Source: an uncultured bacterium
GTDB taxonomy: Bacteria; Bacillota; Clostridia; Lachnospirales; Lachnospiraceae
Direction: 5' to 3'
Length of the DNA: 23,133 nt
Assembly (NCBI GenBank): GCA_905215405.1
Contig: CAJMQE010000060.1
Coordinates: 1 to 23,133, forward strand
Below the pieces are notes generated by a model. The model saw only the letters and a program-made list of their open reading frames with translations, did no database searches and had not been told where the DNA came from. Shown here piece by piece: positions 1 through 7,288 of this stretch. A program made the position numbers and the translations under genes. Positions within the stretch are counted from its first letter, which is position 1. The number at the start of each line of letters is the position of its first letter.

Positions 1-56
1 ATTGAATTTTCAAGGTGCATAGGCACTTATTCAAGTGCGAAGTTTGAGTTATTTAT

Positions 57-88
57 AAAAAGAAACCCGCAGGAATCTATCCTGCGGG
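57..88 (-). terminator. Rho-independent terminator of the kinase/P-loop gene group
   Basis: A 9-bp perfect stem (CCCGCAGGA at 66-74 with TCCTGCGGG at 80-88) has a 5-nt loop. Read on the minus strand it is followed by GGGTTTCTTTTT. It lies downstream of the 65-aa gene and closes the minus-strand unit starting near 2802. The first 56 bases of the window show no feature I can support. Confidence 0.85.
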
Positions 89-209
89 CCAATCCGTGCA
101 TAAAGGGATTTTATATCGGATTTATCTCTTAAAAATCTATTTCTAACCGTTTGTTTCTCTGAATCTGAGCTGTCGGATCATGACAAACTCCCTAATCAGC
201 CCACGTTAT

Positions 210-407
210 TTAGAATTCTCTAAGTATATCAAAATTGACCTGCACATACCTCCCTTCATCATCTTCAATATAATCCCGCATACAGCAGTCATCTTCTGTA
301 AGAAGCTGTCCCTGCATATCCAATTCACTGTTAATATCATAACCGTTAAACCTTACTTTAATTCCAGCTTTCAGAAGCTGACTGATCTCATCTGTTAAAT
401 CGCCCAT
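210..407 (-). CDS. Small hypothetical protein, 65 aa
   Basis: I do not recognise the family. The protein is acidic, with a hydrophilic N-terminus (MGDLTDEISQLLKAGIK), a CC pair in an acidic stretch (TEDDCCMRDYIEDDEGR) and an aromatic/hydrophobic C-terminus. It has no signal peptide or membrane segment. The start is well supported, because AAGGAG lies 5 nt upstream of the ATG. It is the last gene before the terminator at 57-88 and follows the kinase and P-loop genes on the same strand with no terminator seen between them, so it is probably co-transcribed with them. Function is unknown. Confidence 0.7.
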   Translation of the reverse strand: MGDLTDEISQLLKAGIKVRFNGYDINSELDMQGQLLTEDDCCMRDYIEDDEGRYVQVNFDILREF

Positions 408-423
408 TGGTACTCCTTAATTC

Positions 424-483
424 CTATGTGATATATTGTGAGGTGCAAACATTTTGTAGCTGTACCTGTCCGATTTTATTCAT
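424..483 (-). CDS. Possible 19-aa mini-ORF upstream of the 65-aa gene
   Basis: On the minus strand GGAAGGAG stands about 10 nt before an ATG that opens 19 codons (MNKIGQVQLQNVCTSQYIT) and ends in TAG. The ribosome site of the 65-aa gene follows a few bases later. The tight spacing would suit translational coupling or a leader peptide. There is no homology evidence, and an ORF this short can occur by chance. Confidence 0.2.
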   Translation of the reverse strand: MNKIGQVQLQNVCTSQYIT

Positions 484-620
484 TTGAAAGCTTCTCCTTC
501 CCTGCCCCACTGTATCTGCTGCAGAGATTTTTAATTATCGTATTTTTAACATTTACTGTCTGTCTTTGTCTGTCTTTTTATGATTGCGTACTTTACCATT
601 CATACATCCATTTCTTGTGT

Positions 621-1169
621 TCAGAAACCTGTGATTACATGCCGCTCCTCACAGAGCAGTTCTGAAAAAACTTCTAAATTCGTTCCATGTAGATAACACG
701 GATCCTGTTCATAGGGAATTTTTTGAATGCTGACGCCATACTCTTTCTGGATCCTGTCTGCAAATTCTTTATCCCATGTAAGAGATAGGTAGCTGCAGGC
801 ATTTAGATTCCATTTCTTAGATAGCAGTTGTATCATTGTGTCAAATGTTCTTGATTTCCATTTGACCAGGCTTCCAACTGCGAACTGAATGTCACTGTGC
901 AAAAATTCGTTACGGTCTTCTTTTTTGTTCCAGTCAAGATCCAGAATAATATAGTCATAATTTTCTTCCCTGTACTTAAGAATCGTTTCAATACCTGTTC
1001 CACAACACACTGTTATCTGCTGCCATGTAAACTGTACTGTCAGTTTTCCCTGTATCATCTTTACTTCTTTTTCCTGTATTTTCGTGCCCTGTTCAAGATC
1101 TGCATTTTGTCCAAGCTGTATCAATGCGACATGTTGCGACAGCACATGAGAAAGATACCCGGCTATCAT
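621..1169 (-). CDS. ParA/CpaE-like P-loop protein; coding frame extends upstream without a normal start codon
   Basis: The coordinates use the first ATG, giving 182 aa. The same frame stays open to the stop at 1299-1301. The upstream part (about 1170-1223) encodes VIGIAGSEKGVGTTHFAVM, a deviant Walker A of the ParA/MinD/CpaE type, so the real protein almost certainly starts further up. No ATG, GTG or TTG occurs in that stretch. The best-placed codon after the AGGAG at 1289-1293 is ATC at 1277-1275. A Walker B-like strand YDYIILDLDW is visible in the middle. The family normally localises pili, chromosomes or other cell-pole machinery, but the cargo here is unknown. The gene overlaps the 3' end of the kinase gene. 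It could be broken at its start, use a rare start codon, or be made by frameshifting. Confidence 0.6.
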   Translation of the reverse strand: MIAGYLSHVLSQHVALIQLGQNADLEQGTKIQEKEVKMIQGKLTVQFTWQQITVCCGTGIETILKYREENYDYIILDLDWNKKEDRNEFLHSDIQFAVGSLVKWKSRTFDTMIQLLSKKWNLNACSYLSLTWDKEFADRIQKEYGVSIQKIPYEQDPCYLHGTNLEVFSELLCEERHVITGF

Positions 1170-1200
1170 TACCGCAAAATGAGTCGTCCCTACACCTTTC

Positions 1201-2796
1201 TCACTCCCTGCGATTCCAATTACCCGTGGTCTTTTTCTTTGTTCTCTTAAAAACCTTTTTCCAAAATTCCAACTGATTTCTTCCCCATCTCCTGTCGTTT
1301 ATTCTATCAACACTGATTCCCAGCTCTTCTCTCGCAAATTCCTTCAACATCTGTTCTGTTACCGGATCCTGATCCATAAAATCATACGCGCATGGAAGAC
1401 GGTACATTGGTCTGGACAATTGTAGTGCTCTGTTCAGCTCATAGACCTGTTTTCCACTCATATGGTTCATGATACAGATAGTATCCTGATGCAAATGCTT
1501 CTTCCAGTTCGTGGTCTGGTATTTTTTTGCACTGCCTACCAGTACTTCACATACTTCTTGTCGTGTACTGAATTTCCATTCTTTCTTTACTAATTCAGAA
1601 GATTCAGCAAACTTATGATCATGTATAAGCGGATTTTCTGATGTTTTTTCTGTCTGTGTTTCTTTAGGCTGCATCTGTGTTCCACAATCTCTGACCAGTA
1701 TATTGATTGTAGCTGGTTCGACCCTGATTCCATCAGTGTCCGGAAGTATCCATAGATTTTTTCTCTTCAACAGCCCTGTATGATCTGGATTGGCACAGGC
1801 TAGCAACATTTTCAGATCCTCATTATCGTGCTGTCTTCCTGTACAATCCTGGTATACTGCATCCAGTTTATTCTTATTAAGAAAAACCGTCAGGCACAGA
1901 CAAAAATGTGTACATCCACTTCCATGCCTGTCTCCGTATACATTGATAACCTGAGAATTGTTAGTCTTCGAATCGATTTTCTCTGTTCCTGTGTTGTTGC
2001 ACTTCTGATTGCAGCGATGTGCAAAACGCATGATATCTTTCTTTAATGCACCTGCTGTTCGATAACGTTGAAACTGGTTGTGTCTGATACATTTTCGAAT
2101 AATTTGCCGTAAATAAAAATTTTCGACATTTTTCAAATTGGCATCTTTCATTCCACCAGTCACCATATATAAAAGAAGCATGCCTGCTGCATAGATATCT
2201 GCAAATCTATCCACTTCCAGCCTGTGATACTGTTGTGGCGATGCAAATCCTGCAGTCCCAATACAGAATGGACGATGCATGTTACTTTCTACAGCCTGTC
2301 CAAAATCGATAACTTTTACCTGATTATTACTGTCGATCATCACATTTTCCGGTTTCAGATCCGCATGCACAATACATCCTTCTGGCAATTCATGTAAATA
2401 TTCGAGTACTTCACATAGCTGTATTGTAATGTCACTGACCTGTTCGTATGGTAATTTGTGATTTTGACAAACGTAAGAACCCAAAGTATTTCCAGATATA
2501 AATTCTTCAATAATACATACACTATTATTAACTTCTTCTATATCATATATTATGGGAATACCTGAATGATTGAGATTTTTCATTAGATTAGCCTCATGTA
2601 GGATATCAGTTGATTCCTGATCCATTCGGCTGATTACTTTGATTGCACGAAGTACATGAAGACGATTGTGTACCGCAAGATATACTTTTGAATGAGCACC
2701 GTGCCCCAGCTCTTTGATAATTGTATATTTCTGTAAAATGATATGGAATATCTCTTCTACATCATGACCTCCTTTTCTACGAAAGAAGACCAACAA
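1201..2796 (-). CDS. Serine/threonine protein kinase fused to a ParA/CpaE-like P-loop region
   Basis: Residues about 24-260 form a Hanks-type kinase: glycine loop GHGAHSKV (31-38), Lys53 in AIKVI, catalytic HADLKPEN (144-151, Asp146), DFG (164-166), and SPQ where APE is usual. No transmembrane segment or PASTA repeats are present, unlike PrkC/Stk1 housekeeping kinases. After a linker, GDRHGSGCTHF (288-298) resembles a deviant P-loop and has the same spacing as that of the next gene. The rest (to 531) looks like a divergent MinD/CpaE-like domain. The listed start is a TTG only about 6 nt from the predicted transcription start and has no ribosome site. The strong GGAGG at 2768-2772 is followed by ATG ATG TAG in another frame, so the true start is unclear. 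The kinase call is firm; the C-terminal domain call is inference. Confidence 0.8.
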   Translation of the reverse strand: MLVFFRRKGGHDVEEIFHIILQKYTIIKELGHGAHSKVYLAVHNRLHVLRAIKVISRMDQESTDILHEANLMKNLNHSGIPIIYDIEEVNNSVCIIEEFISGNTLGSYVCQNHKLPYEQVSDITIQLCEVLEYLHELPEGCIVHADLKPENVMIDSNNQVKVIDFGQAVESNMHRPFCIGTAGFASPQQYHRLEVDRFADIYAAGMLLLYMVTGGMKDANLKNVENFYLRQIIRKCIRHNQFQRYRTAGALKKDIMRFAHRCNQKCNNTGTEKIDSKTNNSQVINVYGDRHGSGCTHFCLCLTVFLNKNKLDAVYQDCTGRQHDNEDLKMLLACANPDHTGLLKRKNLWILPDTDGIRVEPATINILVRDCGTQMQPKETQTEKTSENPLIHDHKFAESSELVKKEWKFSTRQEVCEVLVGSAKKYQTTNWKKHLHQDTICIMNHMSGKQVYELNRALQLSRPMYRLPCAYDFMDQDPVTEQMLKEFAREELGISVDRINDRRWGRNQLEFWKKVFKRTKKKTTGNWNRRE

Positions 2797-2808
2797 TCTC
2801 TAACTCAG

Positions 2809-2837
2809 ATTATAGAACACGATATTTTAAAATGCAA
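2809..2837 (-). promoter_or_regulatory. Promoter of the kinase gene group
   Basis: On the minus strand TTGCAT (2832-2837) and TATAAT (2809-2814) are separated by 17 bp. Transcription would start near 2802, which leaves no room for a ribosome site before the TTG at 2796. Confidence 0.7.
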
Positions 2838-2993
2838 TACTTTTTTTGCAAAAATTCGTATATTTCTTTATAATATTTCGTACCTCTCGTAAAAGGTGAC
2901 ATCGGTTGCCACAAAGACTGTTTTTTACCCATATATCCATAGTATTTGACATCTTAAATCTGCCTTGAAATAATTAAATTTTTATATAATTCC

Positions 2994-3021
2994 TTTACAT
3001 ATCTAATGAAAATGGTATACT
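2994..3021 (+). promoter_or_regulatory. Promoter of mecA
   Basis: TTTACA (2994-2999) and TATACT (3016-3021) are spaced by 16 bp. The predicted transcription start is near 3028, 34 nt before the chosen mecA start. The rest of the 2797-3061 gap is AT-rich with no gene. Confidence 0.6.
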
Positions 3022-3061
3022 AAGAGTACCAAAATAGATTTAGATGTTAGGAAGTGATTTT

Positions 3062-3988
3062 ATGAAGATAGAAAAGTTAAATGATAACCAAATACGCTGT
3101 ACACTCAACAAATCTGACCTTGCTTCCCGCCAGTTAAAGATTAGCGAACTCGCTTATGGCAGTGAAAAAGCAAAGGATTTATTTCGCGACATGATGCAAC
3201 AAGCTTCCTATGAATTCGGATTTGAAGCAGAAGATATTCCTCTTATGATAGAAGCTATACCAGTATCTACTGATTGTATTGTTCTGGTAATTACCAAAGT
3301 AGAAGATCCTGAAGAACTGGATACCCGATTTTCCAAGTTCGCACCTTCCATTACCGGTGATATCGATGAAATGGACTTGCCTTACGACATGGAAGAAACA
3401 TTTGATGATGAACAAATCTCCGATGATGAGAATGAGGAAACTGATAATAATGGTGCTGATGATGTAATTAATCTATTTAATAAAGTCAAAGATTACCTAA
3501 GCAAGAATATAGATGAGGATAAAAGCTCTGAACCAGGAACGAATCATACTTCCAAAGGTTCTGAATTTATTCCTTTGAGTAAATCTTTAAAAGATTCTGC
3601 CACACCGGCGGATCCTGCAGCCTCTGCTACACCTGCCAAGCAGGTGACAGCAACTGACAAACCGGCTTCTCATGAAAGAAAAGAACCAGAACCAAAGGTT
3701 ACAAAGATCTACCAGTTCCATTCTCTTAGCAGAATTGAACAGGTCTCCGCCATTGTATCATCCATTTATGATGGAGATAATTCTCTCTTCAAAAATGAAG
3801 CAGAAGGACTTTACTATCTGGTGATGAACCGTTCAGACTGCTCTGTTGAGAATTTTAATAAGATCTGTAATATCATTTCTGAATATGGAGAAAAGTTCCA
3901 CAATACCTATGCTTCAGAAATGTTTTTCGAGGAACACTTTGAACCAGTGATCAGAAATAAAGCTGTTCAGGTTCTTGCAACGCTGTAA
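3062..3988 (+). CDS. mecA: MecA-family adaptor protein for ClpC/ClpP proteolysis
   Basis: The 308-aa protein has the MecA layout. An N-terminal substrate-binding domain (about 1-90, beginning MKIEKLNDNQIRCTL) is followed by a very acidic stretch (about 105-140), a long Pro/Ala/Lys-rich linker (about 165-215) and a C-terminal domain (about 220-308, from YQFHSLSRIEQVSAI) that in B. subtilis MecA binds ClpC. MecA delivers substrates such as ComK to ClpCP and regulates competence and stress responses; the substrates here are unknown. I chose the ATG at 3062 because AGGAAG lies 7 nt upstream. The in-frame ATG at 3044 has no ribosome site and is about 16 nt from the transcription start. It is longer than typical Bacillus MecA (about 220 aa), owing to the linker. 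The gene is monocistronic and ends at a strong hairpin. Confidence 0.88.
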   Translation: MKIEKLNDNQIRCTLNKSDLASRQLKISELAYGSEKAKDLFRDMMQQASYEFGFEAEDIPLMIEAIPVSTDCIVLVITKVEDPEELDTRFSKFAPSITGDIDEMDLPYDMEETFDDEQISDDENEETDNNGADDVINLFNKVKDYLSKNIDEDKSSEPGTNHTSKGSEFIPLSKSLKDSATPADPAASATPAKQVTATDKPASHERKEPEPKVTKIYQFHSLSRIEQVSAIVSSIYDGDNSLFKNEAEGLYYLVMNRSDCSVENFNKICNIISEYGEKFHNTYASEMFFEEHFEPVIRNKAVQVLATL

Positions 3989-3994
3989 TTCATA

Positions 3995-4046
3995 ATAAAA
4001 AAATGGTACCAGCTGGATAATTCCTATGCTGGTACCATTTTATTTT
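3995..4046. terminator. Bidirectional terminator between mecA and the DUF1858 gene
   Basis: A 13-bp perfect stem (AAATGGTACCAGC at 4001-4013, GCTGGTACCATTT at 4028-4040) has an A-run on its left and TTATTTTATC on its right. It can therefore stop transcription from both converging genes. Confidence 0.85.
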
Positions 4047-4120
4047 ATCTTTGTCATAAGCAGTTCTATTTCAAGTCTGTTCTGACATGTCTAATATCTA
4101 TATTGGCATAAATGGTTTCA

Positions 4121-4327
4121 TTAACCCTGTGCCTGTAAATATGTGTTGATTTCTTCCATTAAATCATCAACATCAAGTCCATGAACCATTGCGGCTTCCT
4201 CGATTGATTCTCCCTGTGCAGATGGGCATCCGATACAATGCATTCCAGCACCCATAAGAATTGGAACGATTCCAGCATCAATCTGAATTGCTTCACCGAT
4301 TGTTGTCTCTTTTTTGATTCTGCTCAT
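4121..4327 (-). CDS. DUF1858 small redox-disulfide protein
   Basis: The 68-aa protein matches the DUF1858 / 'hybrid-cluster-protein-associated redox disulfide' family. It has a short helical start with TIGEAIQID, then the signature GMHCIGCPSAQGE (28-40) with Cys31 and Cys34 in a CxxC motif, then SIEEAAMVHGLDVDDLM. Members are about 60-75 aa, cytosolic, and often near anaerobic or nitrosative-stress genes. A redox or Fe-S role is assumed but not proven. The start at 4327 is supported by GGAGG 5 nt upstream; the ATG at 4339 overlaps that site. The gene is divergent from pfl across 538 bp, and its promoter shares an unusual element with the pfl promoter. Confidence 0.85.
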   Translation of the reverse strand: MSRIKKETTIGEAIQIDAGIVPILMGAGMHCIGCPSAQGESIEEAAMVHGLDVDDLMEEINTYLQAQG

Positions 4328-4438
4328 AATAACCTCCATTTCAGTCGTGACTTATTCCAGTCATTCTCAGTCTCTTTTACCAGACTTATACATGTAATTT
4401 TTCGATTAATTTGCCCACCAGGCGGGTAAACTATTATT

Positions 4439-4467
4439 ATAATAATATTGCTGTATACAAAAGTCAA
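4439..4467 (-). promoter_or_regulatory. Promoter of the DUF1858 gene with TGTATACA palindrome
   Basis: On the minus strand TTGACT (4462-4467), 17 bp, then TATTAT (4439-4444). Just after the -35 box the spacer carries the perfect palindrome TGTATACA, also found at the same place in the pfl promoter. Confidence 0.55.
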
Positions 4468-4521
4468 GCAGGATCCCCTGCTCACATATAGCTTCCAATA
4501 CTCCTATCTTTTCTTTCCTTC

Positions 4522-4634
4522 ACTACCGCATTATCATGGTAGTATATTTATACATTTCTTATGTATTATTATTCCTTTTTATGGTGTATATTATACCATT
4601 TTATTCCATACATAATGGGCCTGTAACCCATTAT
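4522..4634. promoter_or_regulatory. Cluster of inverted and direct repeats upstream of pfl
   Basis: Within the 538-bp gene-free stretch 4328-4865 there are three dyads. ACTACC/GGTAGT lies at 4522-4527/4538-4543. The imperfect palindrome ATGGTGTATATTATACCAT lies at 4581-4599. ATAATGGG/CCCATTAT lies at 4612-4619/4627-4634. In addition ATGGTAGTATATTTATAC (4536-4553) is repeated, less two bases, as ATGGTGTATATTATAC (4581-4596). These are candidate operators; no known regulator can be assigned. Confidence 0.4.
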
Positions 4635-4662
4635 AATCCATAGTTTCCACTAATTGGCAATA

Positions 4663-4680
4663 TTGTTAAAAAATAAACGA
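4663..4680. promoter_or_regulatory. Possible Rex (redox repressor) site upstream of pfl
   Basis: TTGTTAA-AAAA-TAAACGA fits the Rex consensus TTGTTAA-N4-TTAACAA perfectly in the left half and at five of seven positions in the right half. It lies about 30 bp upstream of the pfl -35 box. Rex is known to control fermentation genes in many Firmicutes. The call is tentative because AT-rich DNA gives such matches by chance. Confidence 0.3.
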
Positions 4681-4709
4681 TTGTATGAGAATTTATACAT
4701 TGTAAGTTA

Positions 4710-4739
4710 TTGACTTTGTATACAGTATTCAGTTATAAT
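4710..4739 (+). promoter_or_regulatory. Promoter of the pyruvate formate-lyase operon
   Basis: TTGACT (4710-4715), 18 bp, then TATAAT (4734-4739), giving a start near 4746 and a leader of about 120 nt. The spacer contains TGTATACA right after the -35 box, matching the DUF1858 promoter. I see no known riboswitch or terminator in the leader. Confidence 0.65.
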
Positions 4740-4865
4740 CAGCTCATCTCACAGATGACTTCTGCGTATGGTAACAGAGCTGATATTTACTGTAGTCTAG
4801 CAATATTACCGGCAGAGACGTTAGAGTATATTTTTTTAGTCAAATCACAGGAGGAATTACAAATT

Positions 4866-6956
4866 ATGAGATCAGAATGGAATGAATTTGTAGGGGGAAA
4901 CTGGCAGGAAGAAATCGATGTAAGAGACTTCATCCAGAAAAACTACACACCATATGATGGGGACGATACATTTCTTAGCGGCCCAACAGAAGCAACAAAT
5001 ACCCTTTGGAAACAGGTATTAGAATTATCTAAACAGGAACGTGAAGCTGGCGGTGTTCTCGATATGGACACAAAAGTAGTTTCAACAATCACTTCTCACG
5101 GTGCTGGTTATTTAAATAAAGATTTAGAAACAATCGTTGGTTTCCAGACAGACAAACCTTTTAAAAGATCACTTCAGCCATACGGTGGTATCAGAATGGC
5201 AGAAAAAGCTTGCTCTGATAATGGATATGAAGTAGATCCTGAAGTAAGCGAGTTCTTCTCAACTCACAGAAAGACTCACAATGCTGGTGTTTTTGATGCT
5301 TACACACCAGAAATGCGTGTTGCACGTTCTAACCACATTGTAACTGGTCTTCCAGATGCTTATGGCCGTGGCCGTATCATCGGTGACTACAGAAGAGTTG
5401 CTCTTTATGGTATTGATCGTCTGATCGAAGATAAAGAATATCAGAAAGCAACAACAAAACAGGTCATGACTGCTGAAGTAATTCGTGACAGAGAAGAATT
5501 ATCTGAACAGATCGTTGCCTTAAAGGAATTAAAGAAATTAGCTGAAATCTACGGATGCGATATTTCTAAGCCAGCTACAAATGTTCAGGAAGCTATTCAG
5601 GCTATGTATTTTGCATACCTTGCAGCTATTAAAGAACAGAATGGTGCTGCGATGTCACTCGGACGTACTTCTACATTTATCGATATTTACGCTGAAAGAG
5701 ATTTAAAAAATGGCGTATTCACAGAAGAACAGATCCAGGAATTCGTTGATCACTTTATTATGAAATTAAGACTTGTAAAATTTGCACGTACACCAGAATA
5801 CAACCAGATCTTCGCTGGTGATCCTACTTGGGTTACTGAATCAATCGGTGGTGTTGGTATTGATGGTCGTCACCTTGTTACAAAAATGTCTTTCAGATAT
5901 TTAAATACACTGAACAACTTAGGTACAGCTCCAGAACCTAACCTTACAGTTCTCTGGTCAGTTCATTTACCAGCTAACTTTAAGAAATTCTGTGCTAAAA
6001 CTTCTATCACATCTTCTGCTATTCAGTACGAAAATGATGATTTAATGAGAGTAACACATGGTGATGATTACGGTATTGCATGTTGTGTATCTTCTATGAG
6101 AATCGGTAAAGAAATGCAGTTCTTCGGCGCAAGAGCGAACCTTGCAAAATGTCTGCTCTACGCAATCAACGGCGGTGTTGATGAAATCACAGGTGTTCAG
6201 GTCGGACCTAAGTTCAGACCAATCACAGGTGATGTTCTGAATTACGATGAAGTTATGGAAAGATATGATGATATGATGAAATGGTTAGCTGGCCTTTATG
6301 TTAACACATTAAATATCATTCACTATATGCATGATAAATACAGCTATGAAAGACTTCAGATGTCACTTCATGACAGAGAAGTTAAGAGATACTTCGCTAC
6401 AGGTATCGCTGGTCTCTCCGTTGTTGCAGATTCACTTTCTGCTATCAAATACGGTACAGTTAAGATCGTAAGAAGCGATATCAAAGGCAAGAACAGAAAA
6501 ACTGGTGAAGAATTTGTTGCTGCAACAAATATTGCAACTGGTTTTGAAGTTGAAGGTGATTTCCCTAAATACGGTAATGATGATGATCGTGTAGATGCAA
6601 TCGCTTGCGAAATCGTTAAGAGATTTATGGCTTATGTAAGAGAAAATGAAACATACAGAAATGGTGTTCCAACAACTTCTATCTTAACAATCACATCTAA
6701 CGTAACTTATGGTAAGAATACAGGTTCTACACCTGATGGACGTATCAAAGGTGAACCATTTGCTCCAGGTGCTAACCCACTTCACGGACGTGATTCCCAT
6801 GGTGCGATCGCATCTCTTGCATCTGTTGCAAAACTTCCTTTCGGAGATGCTCAGGATGGTATTTCTAACACATTTACAGTTGTTCCTGGTGCACTTGGTA
6901 AAGAAGATGCAATCTTTGCAGGTGATCTTGATATCGATTTAGACTTAAACAAATAA
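4866..6956 (+). CDS. pflB: Pyruvate formate-lyase core subunit lacking the glycyl-radical domain
   Basis: This enzyme converts pyruvate and CoA to formate and acetyl-CoA. The 696-aa product matches PFL from the N-terminus (WQEEIDVRDFIQKNYTPY) through the core, including the catalytic Cys pair in IACCVSSM (Cys406-Cys407) and the late signature GANPLHGRDSHGA. Ordinary PFLs are about 740-760 aa and end with a glycine-radical domain containing RVSGYAV. Here the protein stops after PGALGKEDAIFAG with an acidic tail (DLDIDLDLNK), and that domain is encoded separately at 7289-7540. The start at 4866 has AGGAGG 11 nt upstream and aligns with family N-termini. The frame is open upstream to 4710, but that stretch overlaps the promoter. 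The core is intact and shows no sign of decay, so the split looks functional. Confidence 0.93.
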   Translation: MRSEWNEFVGGNWQEEIDVRDFIQKNYTPYDGDDTFLSGPTEATNTLWKQVLELSKQEREAGGVLDMDTKVVSTITSHGAGYLNKDLETIVGFQTDKPFKRSLQPYGGIRMAEKACSDNGYEVDPEVSEFFSTHRKTHNAGVFDAYTPEMRVARSNHIVTGLPDAYGRGRIIGDYRRVALYGIDRLIEDKEYQKATTKQVMTAEVIRDREELSEQIVALKELKKLAEIYGCDISKPATNVQEAIQAMYFAYLAAIKEQNGAAMSLGRTSTFIDIYAERDLKNGVFTEEQIQEFVDHFIMKLRLVKFARTPEYNQIFAGDPTWVTESIGGVGIDGRHLVTKMSFRYLNTLNNLGTAPEPNLTVLWSVHLPANFKKFCAKTSITSSAIQYENDDLMRVTHGDDYGIACCVSSMRIGKEMQFFGARANLAKCLLYAINGGVDEITGVQVGPKFRPITGDVLNYDEVMERYDDMMKWLAGLYVNTLNIIHYMHDKYSYERLQMSLHDREVKRYFATGIAGLSVVADSLSAIKYGTVKIVRSDIKGKNRKTGEEFVAATNIATGFEVEGDFPKYGNDDDRVDAIACEIVKRFMAYVRENETYRNGVPTTSILTITSNVTYGKNTGSTPDGRIKGEPFAPGANPLHGRDSHGAIASLASVAKLPFGDAQDGISNTFTVVPGALGKEDAIFAGDLDIDLDLNK

Positions 6957-7029
6957 AAAATATACTCAGCTGTTTCAAAATAGCAGATGTTATAACGGAT
7001 TAAGTACTTCATAGAAACGGGGTATAGAT

Positions 7030-7257
7030 ATGGATAACAATAACCTGAAACTTAGTAATCAGAATGTGGATGATCTAGTATCTATGATTGATTCGTTCAT
7101 GGCTGGCAATGGCGGACATTTAAATGTGTCCGTCGATGCTGATAGCCAGGACTTGTCAGAGAAAAAAGTGCAAAAAACAAACAGCTTATCCTGTGCTGCA
7201 GGCAATATGGCATGTCAGGTGCCTACCCTGCATGAAGGCCTGGATGGCGAAGAATAG
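7030..7257 (+). CDS. 75-aa protein resembling the front of the PFL glycyl-radical domain, without the radical loop
   Basis: The gene lies between the PFL core and the radical subunit. Residues 12-35 (NVDDLVSMIDSFMAGNGGHL and on to NVSV) match residues 11-33 of the 83-aa radical subunit (VDNLVAMLDGYAEKGGHHLN and on). After that the sequence diverges: the RVSGYAV loop is absent and is replaced by a polar stretch with SCAAGNMAC (Cys55 and Cys62) and the acidic tail HEGLDGEE. It therefore cannot carry a radical at the usual glycine. The ribosome site is weak (CGGGGT) compared with that of the next gene. Possible roles are a cap or placeholder occupying the docking site, a redox-sensing regulator, or a remnant of a duplicated domain. 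Function is not known. Confidence 0.65.
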   Translation: MDNNNLKLSNQNVDDLVSMIDSFMAGNGGHLNVSVDADSQDLSEKKVQKTNSLSCAAGNMACQVPTLHEGLDGEE

Positions 7258-7288
7258 ATAACAATTTTAAATTTAGGAGGAACTTACT

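Noticed and set aside
138..179. 12-codon frame MIRQLRFRETNG on the minus strand
   Set aside because: It is too short, with only a weak GGGAG site and no other support.
1828..2046. 72-aa plus-strand frame inside the kinase gene
   Set aside because: It is a shadow of the kinase coding strand without a ribosome site.
3044..3061. Upstream ATG for mecA
   Set aside because: It has no ribosome site and lies too near the transcription start; the ATG at 3062 has AGGAAG at 7 nt and gives the family N-terminus.
4710..4865. In-frame extension of the PFL core upstream to 4710 (52 more residues)
   Set aside because: It would start inside the predicted promoter, does not resemble PFL N-termini, and AGGAGG precedes the ATG at 4866.
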